Assembly (NCBI GenBank): GCA_002342665.1
Contig: DDQK01000026.1
Location: 8,093 to 72,092 of the forward strand
Length of the DNA: 64,000 nt
Source of the DNA: Prevotella sp. UBA2444
Lineage (GTDB): Bacteria > Bacteroidota > Bacteroidia > Bacteroidales > Bacteroidaceae
Reading direction: 5' to 3'
The position numbers and the translations under genes were made by a program. Each line of letters starts with the position of its first letter. Within the stretch, counting starts at the first letter, position 1. The notes beneath the pieces were generated by a model, which saw only the letters and a list, made by a program, of their open reading frames with translations, ran no database searches and had not been told where the DNA came from. This document shows positions 51,061 through 59,809 of this stretch, in pieces.

Positions 51061-51543
51061 ATGAAGAAAATCATTCTTGCCGCCCTCGTGGCTATTGGCA
51101 TCACGGCCTGCAACCAAAAGGGCCAGAACACAGAAGACAAGACGGCCCAGTGGAAGGAGGGCGTCGTCGGACAATGGGTCTACAAGACTGCTGCAGGCAA
51201 CAATCCTGAAGACATGCACTATCAGATAACGCTCGACATCAAGGCCGACGGCCACATGACCGAGACGGAACACTACACCCAGGCGGCTACTGCCGACAAG
51301 CCTGCCATCGATACCGACGGCAATATCTTCAACGGCACATGGGAGCTCCACGGCGACTCCCTCGTGAAGGACGGCCAGATGTCTGTCCTCGTGGGAAAGG
51401 AGATCCGCCCTGAGGCAGAACAGGTGCGCACCGACCGCAAGGTGAACGGCTTCACCCGCCTCGTTGACGTCAAGCCCGACTCACTCGTCACCGTCGACAT
51501 GAGCGGCCACACCATCGTCTTCGTCAAGAAACAGGCCGAATAG
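51061..51543 (+). CDS. Small lipocalin-like lipoprotein of unknown function
   Basis: A 160-residue lipoprotein: signal and lipobox MKKIILAALVAIGITAC (Cys17). The mature part reads as a small beta-barrel (GVVGQWVYKT, YQITLDIKADGHMTETEHY, FNGTWELHGDSLV), the pattern of lipocalin-like domains common in Bacteroidota. No function is known to me. Flanked by its own promoter; the following 153 bases (51544-51696) contain no gene I can support. Confidence 0.75.
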   Translation: MKKIILAALVAIGITACNQKGQNTEDKTAQWKEGVVGQWVYKTAAGNNPEDMHYQITLDIKADGHMTETEHYTQAATADKPAIDTDGNIFNGTWELHGDSLVKDGQMSVLVGKEIRPEAEQVRTDRKVNGFTRLVDVKPDSLVTVDMSGHTIVFVKKQAE

Positions 51544-51696
51544 CCCGCGCAGTCGAGACTTTCATGGAGAACAAGATCCTGATAAAGGCGTTTCAACAGG
51601 TCGGCATCGACTTTGCGATGATAGTCAAGCAGGAGGCACTGCTCTGCTTCAGCCGTCATCAAATATGAAATCGAGCCGACGTGTCCGATGGAGGAA

Positions 51697-53997
51697 TCAG
51701 GAGCTGAAGCCCACCTTGCGGCGGGGCTTCAGTTCGGTAGCCTTGGAGTTGAATTTTTCATAAGCACTGCGTACGTCGCAGGTCTCGACGTGCTGATAGT
51801 CATCGGAGCCAGTGGCGGCAATGCGGTTGGCCATCGCAGGGATAATGCCTCCAACGATGTACTGCTCTATCCAGCGTGCATTGCCGAAGTTAGGCGTGCG
51901 CTGGCTGAGCGTCATTACGATGGAGGCACGTAGCACGGAGGCGGCCTCATCAGTCAGGATGTAGTCGTCGCGCTCCAGCAGCCGTTTGGCAATCTCCATC
52001 AACTGGTCGGCATCGTAGTCGGCGAAGCGGTACTTGTAGGGGAAGCGGCCCATCAGTCCGGGGTTAGTGTTGAGCATCGCGTCCATCTCTTTCTCGTAGC
52101 CGGCGAAGACGATGAGCATATCGGGGTCGGGCTGAGAGAGCACGGTGAGCAGCGAGTCGATGACACGCGCCCCGAAATCCTTACGGTCTCCGCTGCCGTC
52201 GTAGAGATTATAGGCCTCGTCGATGAAGAGTACATTACCCCGGGCCTCTTCGAGCACGGCCTTCATGTTCTCCTCCGTCTCACCGATGTAGCGCCCCACG
52301 AGTCGGGTGCGGTCAACGGCGATCACCTCTCCCCGCGAGAGTAGTCCCATGGAATGGTAGAGCCGTCCCAGCTGCCGTGCGACGGTGGTCTTCCCCGTGC
52401 CAGGATTGCCCGTGAAGATGCAGTGGCAGGCCATGTTGCCCGAGGTGTGCAGTCCCTGCTGGCGCCGCTTGAGATTGAAGCGGGTGCTGTTGGCCATGGT
52501 GATGACGCCCTGCTTCACCTCGTCGAGTCCCACCATCGCGTTGAGTTCGCCCATGCACTGCTCGAAGGTGTCGGCAGTGGCAGCAAACAGGCTGGTGTCG
52601 ATGTCGGCGGCCTCCAGTTGTGGCACCTCGTCGAAACTCAGTTCATCCAGTGCCCGCTGCACATAGCGGGGCCGTATGTTCTCGGCGATGACACGCCGGA
52701 TGTCGCTAAGCGACCAGTTGGAGAGCGAGCCGTGGTGGTATCCCTTGAGGATGGCACGCGTCACCTGGTCCTTCACCTCGTCGGAGGGTTCCAGGTGTTC
52801 CTCTTCCAACTGACTGAAGAAAGCCTGCACCAGTTCGAAGTCGGTGTAAGGCTCCTGCATGATCCAGCTGTCGCTGGTGAAGAAATCCTTGAACGACGGG
52901 AACTGGTCCATCAGTGCCATCACTTCCTGCCGGCTTCCGCAGAGCCAGAGGTTGTTGTCCGGCTGCGAATTCCTGATCTCGTCGAGCACCCGTTTCACGA
53001 TGGTCTTACCACCAGTGGTAAGGAGGGCTCCCAGGTGGGTCAGGCACACCACCTTGCCGCCGAATAAGTACAGCACCTCTCCCAGATGTTCAAAGGGATT
53101 ATTGCATGTGGCGTCGTAGAGAGTCGAACAGTCGACTATCTCCAAGGAGTTCCGGATACCCATCTGGCTGCAGAAATTGTAGAGGAGACTCTTGGTGAGA
53201 TCTCCATTGCAGGTGCAGAAGATATAGTTGCTGTTCTGCAGGAGCGGAAGGGCATTCAGCTGCTTTCTCACCTCGTTGAAGATGAAGAAGCGCCCCGAGT
53301 CCAGTATCTTCCTACGTAACTGACGGAATCCGGGGAGGGGGGCCAACCGGCACCAGTCATTAGAACTTGTGGAACAGAAGGCCAGCATATCGTAGGTATC
53401 ACAGGGCTGCACATAGGCGGCCTGCTCATAAGAGATGTTGAGATGGTCGTCGAGGCGGAACTCCAGCTTCACCACAGAGTTGCCGTTCTCCTTGTCGCTG
53501 ACCAGAAGGGTATACACGCCAGGCATCCAGATGTGGGTGCAGTCAATCTCATAGTCCAGTTCATTGTCGTCACGACTTACCTCGCATTGTGGCTCGCTAG
53601 AGCAAACGGGGTAAAAGTCGCTGGTGTAGACATCACACCTGAAACGGTCGGGACTGGGCAGTACATCGTCGGTAGTGGCAATTCTGACCATCAGGGAATA
53701 GTCGCCAAAGCAATCGTCGTCGCAGTCCTTGAGAATGTTGACGGCCAGTCTGAGCGGCGACGCGCGTTCACCCTCCTTGCCGGCGTTCCTCTTCACGTTC
53801 TCCCTCAGCAGCGCCACGGCATTGTCGAGTGTCTGTGTGTCTGTGTTCTGAGTGTCATCGCCGTCGGCATCGTCGGCAGTGTCTTGAGGGTCATCCAGGA
53901 GGTCTGGGTCAGTCTCGCCGAGGACTTCCTGGAAAATCTTTTCGAACTCATCTTCGAGAGCCTCATCCTTGAGGCTGTTCAATTTCTTGTCTTTCAT
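51697..53997 (-). CDS. AAA+ ATPase of the CbbX/EccA type with degenerate first module
   Basis: A 766-residue protein. N-terminus (1-75) acidic and low-complexity; about 75-190 a beta-rich region; about 250-440 a degenerate ATPase-like module without a Walker A; about 500-766 an intact CbbX/SpoVK/EccA-type AAA+ domain: Walker A FTGNPGTGKTTVARQLG, RTRLVGRYIGETEENMK pore region, Walker B GNVLFIDEAYNLYDG, sensor 1 IVFAGYEKEMDAML, arginine-finger region NPGLMGRFPYKYRF. Such remodelers pull open protein complexes; the partner here is unknown. A long structured leader precedes it (53998-54331). Confidence 0.87.
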   Translation of the reverse strand: MKDKKLNSLKDEALEDEFEKIFQEVLGETDPDLLDDPQDTADDADGDDTQNTDTQTLDNAVALLRENVKRNAGKEGERASPLRLAVNILKDCDDDCFGDYSLMVRIATTDDVLPSPDRFRCDVYTSDFYPVCSSEPQCEVSRDDNELDYEIDCTHIWMPGVYTLLVSDKENGNSVVKLEFRLDDHLNISYEQAAYVQPCDTYDMLAFCSTSSNDWCRLAPLPGFRQLRRKILDSGRFFIFNEVRKQLNALPLLQNSNYIFCTCNGDLTKSLLYNFCSQMGIRNSLEIVDCSTLYDATCNNPFEHLGEVLYLFGGKVVCLTHLGALLTTGGKTIVKRVLDEIRNSQPDNNLWLCGSRQEVMALMDQFPSFKDFFTSDSWIMQEPYTDFELVQAFFSQLEEEHLEPSDEVKDQVTRAILKGYHHGSLSNWSLSDIRRVIAENIRPRYVQRALDELSFDEVPQLEAADIDTSLFAATADTFEQCMGELNAMVGLDEVKQGVITMANSTRFNLKRRQQGLHTSGNMACHCIFTGNPGTGKTTVARQLGRLYHSMGLLSRGEVIAVDRTRLVGRYIGETEENMKAVLEEARGNVLFIDEAYNLYDGSGDRKDFGARVIDSLLTVLSQPDPDMLIVFAGYEKEMDAMLNTNPGLMGRFPYKYRFADYDADQLMEIAKRLLERDDYILTDEAASVLRASIVMTLSQRTPNFGNARWIEQYIVGGIIPAMANRIAATGSDDYQHVETCDVRSAYEKFNSKATELKPRRKVGFSS

Positions 53998-54331
53998 AAA
54001 AAGGGATTGGAAACATAGTAATAAATCGTTGGCATGCCCCGCAGAAGGGGGCGCAAGAGTTGTTTGGGCAACGACCGCTGAGGTCAGTGCCCAGTGAGCT
54101 TCATAGAAACTGTTGTGGAGTCACTATCACAAGACATAGTTGTAGCAGTAAGTCAAAGATCGCACGTCAATACGCATTCATGCAGTCCTCTGCCGACGCA
54201 ACGGATGGACATAGCCCGGGGCTATATCTTCAGTTGTGCCGAGCGGCGGCTGGCTAAACGTTTGAGGGCTTTTCTTTGTTGTTGCATTTAACTTTGTTTG
54301 TGATAGATTTAAATTTCCGGGGACAAAGATA
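53998..54331 (-). promoter_or_regulatory. Long structured leader of the AAA+ ATPase gene
   Basis: The 433-bp gap 53998-54430 holds a minus-strand promoter (-7 TATCTTTG at 54331-54324) and then about 320 nt of leader before the ATPase ATG. Visible in it: a tiny basic reading frame of 21 codons (54287-54222), a hairpin GGGCA...TGCCC around 54065-54095 and a hairpin GCCCC-N-GGGGC near 54035-54055 just before the start. I could not match it to 6S RNA, tmRNA, SRP RNA, RNase P or a known riboswitch. It may be a regulatory leader or an independent RNA. Confidence 0.5.
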
Positions 54332-54333
54332 GA

Positions 54334-54376
54334 CAAAAATCCCGATATCTGCCAAACAAATACCGGGATTTTTTTA
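54334..54376. terminator. Terminator downstream of the RNase R gene
   Basis: AATCCCG (54338-54344) / CGGGATT (54364-54370) with A and T runs on either side; it overlaps the -33 region of the AAA+ promoter, so the two transcription units are tightly packed. Confidence 0.75.
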
Positions 54377-54430
54377 TTGTCATGCTACTTTTTAACATTT
54401 CCTCGTGTGCGAAGAAATATAAGGTACGCG

Positions 54431-56626
54431 CTAGTCGTCGGCCAGCGTGAAGTCGAGCTGACGTCGCTCGATGTTGGCACGGGCCACCTGAATGCGGATG
54501 GGGTCGCCCAACTGATACTTGGTGTGGTGACGACGGCCTATGATCACGAAGTTCTTCTCGTCGAAGTCATAGTAGTCGTGCCCCAAGTCGCGGATAGGCA
54601 CCATTCCCTCGCAGTGGTTCTCATCGATCTGAGCATAGATGCCGTAGCTGGTGAGGCCAGAGATATGGGCATCATAGGTATTGCCAATCTTGTCGGCCAT
54701 GAACTCCACCATCTTATATTTTATGGAGTCGCGCTCGGCATTCTGCGAGATCTGTTCCATATCGCTGCAATGCTCACAATACTCCTCGTACTTCTCCTTG
54801 TTGGCAGAACGTGCCCCATCTTGATATTTCGTCAGCAGACGGTGTACCATCAAGTCGGGATAGCGACGGATGGGCGAAGTGAAGTGGGTATAATAGTCGA
54901 AGGCGAGGCCATAGTGACCGATATTATGGACACTGTACTTGGCCTTCATCATCGCCCTGAGGGCAACGGTCTCGATAGCATTCTGCTCACGTGTGCCCTC
55001 GGCATCGGCCATCAGGGCATTGAGCGACTTCGTGATGGCTCCCTTGGTGCCGCTGGTCTTCACCCTATAGCCGAACTTCGACACGAACTGTCGCAGGTTC
55101 TCCAGTTTTTGCGGATCAGGCTGGTCGTGGATACGATAAGGCAGCGTCTTGGCCTTTGCGCCCTTCTTCACCCTTCCGATGCTCTCAGCGACGGTCTTGT
55201 TGGCCAGCAGCATAAATTCCTCGATGAGTTTGTTGGCATCCTTCGACACCTTGAAGTAGGCTGTCACAGGCTTTCCCTGCTCATCGACGTCGAAGTGGAG
55301 CTCTTCACGGTCGAACTTCACGGAGCCGTTCTTGAAGCGGGCTGCGCGCAGCTTCTTGGCGAAGGCGTCCAGCTGGATGAGTTCGGCAGCATACTCGCCC
55401 TTGTAAGGATGGTTCTTGGTGGCAGGGGGAGCCGGCTCGCCCGTACCGTCCTTCACCCCATTGTCCTCCAGGATCTGCTGCACCTCCTCGTAAGCATAGC
55501 GACGATCACTCCGTATCACGGTATGTGCCAAGTGCCACTTCTTGATGTTGGCATCGGCATCGAGCAGGAAGATGACACTGTAACACAGTTTCTCCTCGTC
55601 AGGTCGCAGCGAACAGATGAAGTTGCAGAGGCGTTCGGGCAACATCGGTATGGTGCGGTCTACGAGATAGACGCTCGTAGCGCGGCTGTACGCCTCCTTG
55701 TCGATGGTAGATCCTTCCCTGACGTAGTGGCTCACATCGGCGATATGGACACCTACCTCCCAGAGATTATCTATCTGTCTGATAGAGAGGGCATCGTCGA
55801 AGTCCTTGGCATCCTTGGGGTCGATGGTGCAGGTAAACACATCGCGGAAATCCTCACGCCTGCTGATCTCCTCCTGAGTGATGGCGGCATCGATTTTCTC
55901 AGCAGCTTCCTCCACATTCTTCGGATACTTATAGGGCAGGTTGTACTGGGCCAAGATGGCATGCATCTCAGCATTGTTATCGCCCGTCTGGCCGAGGATA
56001 TCAACTACGGAGCCAATGATATTCTTATGGTCTGCATCAGGCCACTGGATGACCTTCACCACTGCCTTGTCGTCGGTCTTGCCTCCCTTCAGCTTACGCT
56101 TGGGGATGATGATGTCGTGAACGAACGTCTGGTCTTGAGGTATCAGCATGGCGAAGTCTTTCTCCACACGGAGCTTACCCACTATCTGGTCGTGGGCACG
56201 GCTGACGATCTCGATCACCATCGCCTCCTTGATATGCTTGTCGCGACGGGCCATATACGACACCTTCACCTTGTCGCCGTCCATCGCCGACATCGAGTTA
56301 CGCTCTGCTACAAAGACGGGTGTACCGCCGTCGGCAGGCAGGAACGAGTTGCGCCCGTTGGCCTTGCGACGGAAGGTGCCCTCCTGCAACTGCGTCTTCG
56401 TGTTCAGGCGATAGCTGCTGTCGCTAACCTTCAGCAGGAAGTCGTCCCATGCCATCTCCTCCATCACGTCGATGGCGAGCATCTTCAACGGATGGGTGTC
56501 GAGCTTCAGAGCCTTGAATATCTGTTTGAACGAGAAGGTCTCATTCGGATTGTGCTGGAAGAGGTTCTCAAGCAATTCACTAACCTGCTTCTTACCTAAG
56601 CGTTTGCCACTATTCTTCTTTCCCAT
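54431..56626 (-). CDS. rnr: Ribonuclease R
   Basis: A 731-residue RNase II/R-family 3'-5' exoribonuclease: N-terminal helix-turn-helix and cold-shock domains, RNB catalytic domain with the Asp cluster in TIDPKDAKDFDDALSI, the HYVREGSTIDKEAYSRATSV and RPDEEKLCYSV blocks, THFTSPIRRYPDLMVHRLL, and a C-terminal S1 domain (GLTSYGIYAQIDENHCEGMV). Degrades structured RNA in the cytoplasm. ATG 56626 (MGKKNSGKRLG) is preferred; an earlier in-frame TTG at 56665 lies upstream of the promoter -7 (TATCTTTG at 56661-56654). Confidence 0.97.
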   Translation of the reverse strand: MGKKNSGKRLGKKQVSELLENLFQHNPNETFSFKQIFKALKLDTHPLKMLAIDVMEEMAWDDFLLKVSDSSYRLNTKTQLQEGTFRRKANGRNSFLPADGGTPVFVAERNSMSAMDGDKVKVSYMARRDKHIKEAMVIEIVSRAHDQIVGKLRVEKDFAMLIPQDQTFVHDIIIPKRKLKGGKTDDKAVVKVIQWPDADHKNIIGSVVDILGQTGDNNAEMHAILAQYNLPYKYPKNVEEAAEKIDAAITQEEISRREDFRDVFTCTIDPKDAKDFDDALSIRQIDNLWEVGVHIADVSHYVREGSTIDKEAYSRATSVYLVDRTIPMLPERLCNFICSLRPDEEKLCYSVIFLLDADANIKKWHLAHTVIRSDRRYAYEEVQQILEDNGVKDGTGEPAPPATKNHPYKGEYAAELIQLDAFAKKLRAARFKNGSVKFDREELHFDVDEQGKPVTAYFKVSKDANKLIEEFMLLANKTVAESIGRVKKGAKAKTLPYRIHDQPDPQKLENLRQFVSKFGYRVKTSGTKGAITKSLNALMADAEGTREQNAIETVALRAMMKAKYSVHNIGHYGLAFDYYTHFTSPIRRYPDLMVHRLLTKYQDGARSANKEKYEEYCEHCSDMEQISQNAERDSIKYKMVEFMADKIGNTYDAHISGLTSYGIYAQIDENHCEGMVPIRDLGHDYYDFDEKNFVIIGRRHHTKYQLGDPIRIQVARANIERRQLDFTLADD

Positions 56627-56667
56627 AGACTGTCGTATTTTGGTTTCTTGTGGCAAAGATAGCAAAA

Positions 56668-56703
56668 AATTATGAATTATGAATTACGAATTATGAATTA
56701 TTT
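56668..56703. repeat. GAATTATGAATTAC tandem repeat
   Basis: About four units of ATTATGA(A/C)TT between the divergent rnr and epimerase promoters. It is a member of the same class of short A/T-rich intergenic arrays. Confidence 0.7.
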
Positions 56704-56705
56704 CG

Positions 56706-56713
56706 TAACTTTG
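56706..56713 (+). promoter_or_regulatory. -7 element of the epimerase gene promoter
   Basis: TAACTTTGCACCC at 56706, 18 bases before the ATG at 56731. Confidence 0.6.
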
Positions 56714-56730
56714 CACCCAAATTTAACAAA

Positions 56731-57726
56731 ATGAAGATATTAATCACTGGTGCGAGCGGATTTATCGGCTCTTTTATCGTGGAAGAGGCCCTCAGGCAGG
56801 GATTCGAAACTTGGGCTGCAGTACGCCGTAGCAGTTCAAGGGAATACCTGCGGGACGAGCGAATCAAGTTCATCGAACTGAACCTCTCATCGAAGGAAGA
56901 GCTCGTGGAACAGTTGCGAGGCAAGGACTTCGACTACGTGGTACACGCTGCCGGAGTGACGAAATGTCTGCACAAGGAGGACTTCCGTCGCATCAATACC
57001 GAGGGGACGAAGAATCTGGCGGATGCCCTGCTGGAGTTGCAGATGCCGTTGAAGCGCTTTGTGTTCGTGAGCAGCCTGAGTATCTTCGGTGCCATCCGCG
57101 AACAGCAGCCTTACAAGGAGATTCGCGAGAGTGACACTCCTCAGCCGAACACGGAGTACGGGCGCAGCAAACTGGCTGCAGAGCAATATCTGGAGCAACT
57201 CGGGAACCGCCTACCTTATATAATATTAAGGCCAACAGGAGTCTATGGCCCGCGCGAGAAAGACTACTTCGTGATGGCCAAGAGCATCAAGCAGCACTCC
57301 GATTTCGCCGTGGGCTATCGCCGTCAGGACATCACATTCGTCTACGTCAGCGATGTGGTGCAGGCCATATTCCTCGCCCTGGATGCACCTCAAGTGGGGC
57401 GCAAGTACTTCCTCAGCGATGGCGAGGTATATCAGAGTACAACGTTCAGCAACCTCATCCACGAGGAGCTGGGGCGCCCCTGGTGGATTCGGATCACGGC
57501 ACCTGAGTGGGTGCTTCGCATCATCACCTTCTTCGGCGAATACACAAGCAGACTGACGGGTAAGGTGAGCGTGCTCAATAAAGACAAGTACAACATACTG
57601 CGCCAGCGCAACTGGCGCTGCGACATCCAGCCAGCGATCGACGAGCTGGGGTATCAGCCGACAGTGAAACTGGCAGAAGGTGTCAAACGTACCATCAAAT
57701 GGTATAAGGACAACGGATGGCTGTAG
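56731..57726 (+). CDS. NAD-dependent sugar epimerase/dehydratase (extended SDR)
   Basis: A 331-residue extended short-chain dehydrogenase. NAD-binding ITGASGFIGSFIV, the catalytic Ser in VFVSSLSIFG and YxxxK in EYGRSKLAAEQYL, plus RPTGVYGPREKDYF. The substrate is probably a nucleotide sugar or a steroid/sterol-like lipid; the C-terminus does not tell. Followed after a repeat by a PAP2-type membrane enzyme, suggesting a lipid or glycolipid path. Confidence 0.9.
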   Translation: MKILITGASGFIGSFIVEEALRQGFETWAAVRRSSSREYLRDERIKFIELNLSSKEELVEQLRGKDFDYVVHAAGVTKCLHKEDFRRINTEGTKNLADALLELQMPLKRFVFVSSLSIFGAIREQQPYKEIRESDTPQPNTEYGRSKLAAEQYLEQLGNRLPYIILRPTGVYGPREKDYFVMAKSIKQHSDFAVGYRRQDITFVYVSDVVQAIFLALDAPQVGRKYFLSDGEVYQSTTFSNLIHEELGRPWWIRITAPEWVLRIITFFGEYTSRLTGKVSVLNKDKYNILRQRNWRCDIQPAIDELGYQPTVKLAEGVKRTIKWYKDNGWL

Positions 57727-57758
57727 AGCATTGAAGATTGAAAATTGAAGATTGAGAA
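57727..57758. repeat. ATTGAAGATTGAAAATTGAA tandem repeat providing a TTG start
   Basis: Four units of ATTGAAAATTGAAG fill the gap after the epimerase. The last unit supplies the TTG (57759) used by the next gene, as at 4179. Confidence 0.8.
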
Positions 57759-58727
57759 TTGAAGTATTTTAAGTTCCTGTTTGAGATAGAGAAGAAGCCC
57801 AGGAAAGGGTTGCTGACAGTGGAATGGGTCGTCATGGGCTACCTGTTGCTCACACTGCTGATGATACTATTCTGCTATACGAAGATGCAGAACCCGGAGT
57901 CGATGATCTGGGGCCGCTTTCACATAGTGATGATGACACTGGCCCTATGGCTTGTCTACAGGCTGATACCCTGCCGTTTCACCCACTTATGCCGTATCTT
58001 AGCACAAATGTTCCTGCTGGGGTGGTGGTATCCCGACACGTATCAGCTCAACCAGGCATTCCCCAACCTCGACCATGTTTTCGCAGGCTATGAGCAGCAA
58101 CTCTTCGGTTGCCAGCCAGCGCTACTCTTCTCACAGGCAATCTCCAACCCCGTGTTCAGCGAACTGATGCACATGGGCTATGGCTCCTACTATCCGCTGA
58201 TTGTACTGGTGACGCTGTTCTACTTTTTCTTTCGCAACAATGATTTCGACCGTGCGGCATTTATCATCATAGGGGCATTCTTCACCTATTACATCCCATT
58301 TGTCCTGCTGCCTGTCACTGGTCCGCAGTACTACTACCTTGCCGCAGGCGTCGACAATATTGCCAAGGGCGTGTTCCCCGACATAGGGCACTATTTCGCA
58401 ACGCATGACGAAGGCCTGCCTATTCCCGGCTATGCCCAGGGCTTCTTCTATCAGTTCGTGGCCAGTATGCACGAGGCAGGCGAGTGCCCCACAGCAGCCT
58501 TCCCCAGCAGCCATGTAGGCATCACCTCCATCCTACTGATGCTGGTCTGGCATAGCAAGAACAGGCGCCTATTCCTGTCTATCATCCCCTTCTTCCTGCT
58601 CATGTGCTTTGCAACGGTCTATATACAAGCCCATTACGTCATCGACGTACTGGGAGGCTTTCTGTCTGCCATCATCATCTATTTCGGGCTAAGCCAACTG
58701 TGGAAATTGCGAATTTTTAACAAATGA
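57759..58727 (+). CDS. PAP2-superfamily membrane phosphatase/inositolphosphotransferase-like protein
   Basis: A 322-residue polytopic membrane protein with about six spans. PAP2-type catalytic elements are seen in FPSSHVGITSILLML and the later QAHYVIDVLGG, where His and Asp pair. The overall layout resembles Bacteroidota lipid phosphatases and inositol phosphorylceramide synthase-like enzymes (aureobasidin-type). Start is TTG 57759, giving MKYFKFLFEIEKK; no upstream ATG exists in frame. Probably membrane lipid metabolism; exact reaction unknown. Confidence 0.82.
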   Translation: MKYFKFLFEIEKKPRKGLLTVEWVVMGYLLLTLLMILFCYTKMQNPESMIWGRFHIVMMTLALWLVYRLIPCRFTHLCRILAQMFLLGWWYPDTYQLNQAFPNLDHVFAGYEQQLFGCQPALLFSQAISNPVFSELMHMGYGSYYPLIVLVTLFYFFFRNNDFDRAAFIIIGAFFTYYIPFVLLPVTGPQYYYLAAGVDNIAKGVFPDIGHYFATHDEGLPIPGYAQGFFYQFVASMHEAGECPTAAFPSSHVGITSILLMLVWHSKNRRLFLSIIPFFLLMCFATVYIQAHYVIDVLGGFLSAIIIYFGLSQLWKLRIFNK

Positions 58728-58748
58728 AACCATTTTTACGCCTCGAAA

Positions 58749-58780
58749 TTTGGCTGATTCGAAAATAATTCCTACCTTTG
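58749..58780 (+). promoter_or_regulatory. Promoter of the greA leader
   Basis: TTTG at 58749-58752 and TACCTTTG at 58773-58780, spacer 20 bp. A textbook Bacteroidota promoter about 130 bp upstream of greA. Confidence 0.8.
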
Positions 58781-58806
58781 CAACCAGAAAAAGTAAGGAT
58801 ACAGAC

Positions 58807-58836
58807 ATGATAGCATCAAGGATTCCGACACGGTGA
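58807..58836 (+). CDS. Nine-codon leader frame upstream of greA
   Basis: ATG 58807 to TGA 58836 encodes MIASRIPTR. The stop falls between the two arms of the terminator hairpin, so a translating ribosome would prevent or alter the hairpin. Whether it is translated is unknown. Confidence 0.35.
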   Translation: MIASRIPTR

Positions 58837-58861
58837 GATTGTCGGGATTCTTTTGTTTTTT
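58820..58861 (+). terminator. Leader terminator (attenuator) upstream of greA
   Basis: GGATTCCGACA (58820-58830) pairs with TGTCGGGATTC (58840-58850), including G-U pairs, followed by TTTTGTTTTTTG. It lies between the greA promoter and the gene, so greA expression requires read-through. Confidence 0.7.
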
Positions 58862-58911
58862 GTCTGTCAAGGCAATTTGTGAATAGTAAATAATTAAAAA
58901 AATACATCATT

Positions 58912-59379
58912 ATGGCATACATGTCACAAGAAGGCTACGATAATCTGATAGCCGAACTGAAGCGTTTAGAGAGCATTGAGCGCCCGAAAGCCTCAGCAGC
59001 CATTGCAGAGGCCCGCGAAAAGGGCGACCTGAGTGAGAACAGCGAATACGATGCCGCCAAGGAAGCACAAGCCCACTTGGAGGACAAGATCAATCGTCTG
59101 AAAATGACCATTTCTGAGGCCAAGATTGTGGATACCAGTCGTCTGAGCACCGATGCCGTTCAGATCCTGTCGAAAGTGGAGATGACCAACCTGACCAACA
59201 AGGCCAAGATGACCTACACCATCGTCAGCGAGAGCGAGGCCAACCTGCGTGAAGGCAAGATATCCATCAAGACCCCCATCGCACAGGGTCTGCTCAACCA
59301 TAAGGTTGGCGACGAGGTAGAAGTGAAGATTCCCCGTGGCACCATCAAGCTGCGCATCGACAAAATAACCGTCGGCTAA
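58912..59379 (+). CDS. greA: Transcription elongation factor GreA
   Basis: A 155-residue GreA: N-terminal coiled-coil with the tip acidic pair in GDLSENSEYDAAKEAQ, and a C-terminal FKBP-like domain (INRLKMTI, SPIAQGLLNHKVGDEVEVK, LRIDKI). It rescues backtracked RNA polymerase by stimulating transcript cleavage. Preceded by a leader terminator. Confidence 0.98.
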   Translation: MAYMSQEGYDNLIAELKRLESIERPKASAAIAEAREKGDLSENSEYDAAKEAQAHLEDKINRLKMTISEAKIVDTSRLSTDAVQILSKVEMTNLTNKAKMTYTIVSESEANLREGKISIKTPIAQGLLNHKVGDEVEVKIPRGTIKLRIDKITVG

Positions 59380-59416
59380 CGGTTATTGATGATTGTTTAA
59401 CGGTTATTGTATTATT

Positions 59417-59809
59417 ATGGATATATTCAGTAAGATTGCTGCTGGTGAGATTCCCAGCTACAAATGCGCCGAGAACGAAGAATTCTACGCATTCCTCGAC
59501 ATCAATCCGCTGGTGAAGGGTCACACCCTCGTGATTCCGCGCCGCGAAGTAGACTACATCTTTGATATGGACGACGACGAGATTGCCCGCTATCAGGTGT
59601 TTGCCAAGCGCGTGGCCCTGGCTGTCGGCAAGGCTTTCCCATGTAAGAAGGTAGCCCAGGTGGTGCTCGGGCTCGAAGTGCCCCACGCTCATATCCACCT
59701 GATTCCGATGCAGTCGGAACAGGATGCAGACTTCCGTCGCGAGAAACTGAAGCTCACAGAGGAAGAATTCAAGGAGATTGCTGCAAAGATTCGTGAAGAG
59801 TTTGTCTGA
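59417..59809 (+). CDS. HIT-family nucleotide hydrolase
   Basis: A 130-residue histidine-triad protein; the triad is HAHIHLIP near residue 90. Substrates of the group are nucleoside phosphoramidates and dinucleotides. The ATG at 59417 (MDIFSKIAAGEIPSYK) fits the family N-terminus better than an upstream one. Its last codons form one arm of an inverted repeat shared with the convergent manC gene. Confidence 0.95.
   Translation: MDIFSKIAAGEIPSYKCAENEEFYAFLDINPLVKGHTLVIPRREVDYIFDMDDDEIARYQVFAKRVALAVGKAFPCKKVAQVVLGLEVPHAHIHLIPMQSEQDADFRREKLKLTEEEFKEIAAKIREEFV

Noticed and set aside
51544-51696. A short coding frame on either strand between the lipoprotein and AAA+ genes
   Set aside because: Plus-strand (from 51564) and minus-strand (from 51662) frames are short, have no motif and no promoter; not supported as genes.
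53998-54331. 6S RNA, tmRNA, SRP RNA or RNase P RNA in the gap
   Set aside because: No tag peptide, tRNA-like ends, GGTCAGG-type SRP core or RNase P core sequence could be found; kept only as an unidentified leader.
54377-56599. A 740-codon plus-strand open frame antisense to the RNase R gene
   Set aside because: It is a codon-bias shadow; the minus strand encodes a canonical RNase R with all catalytic motifs, and the plus frame has no recognisable domain.
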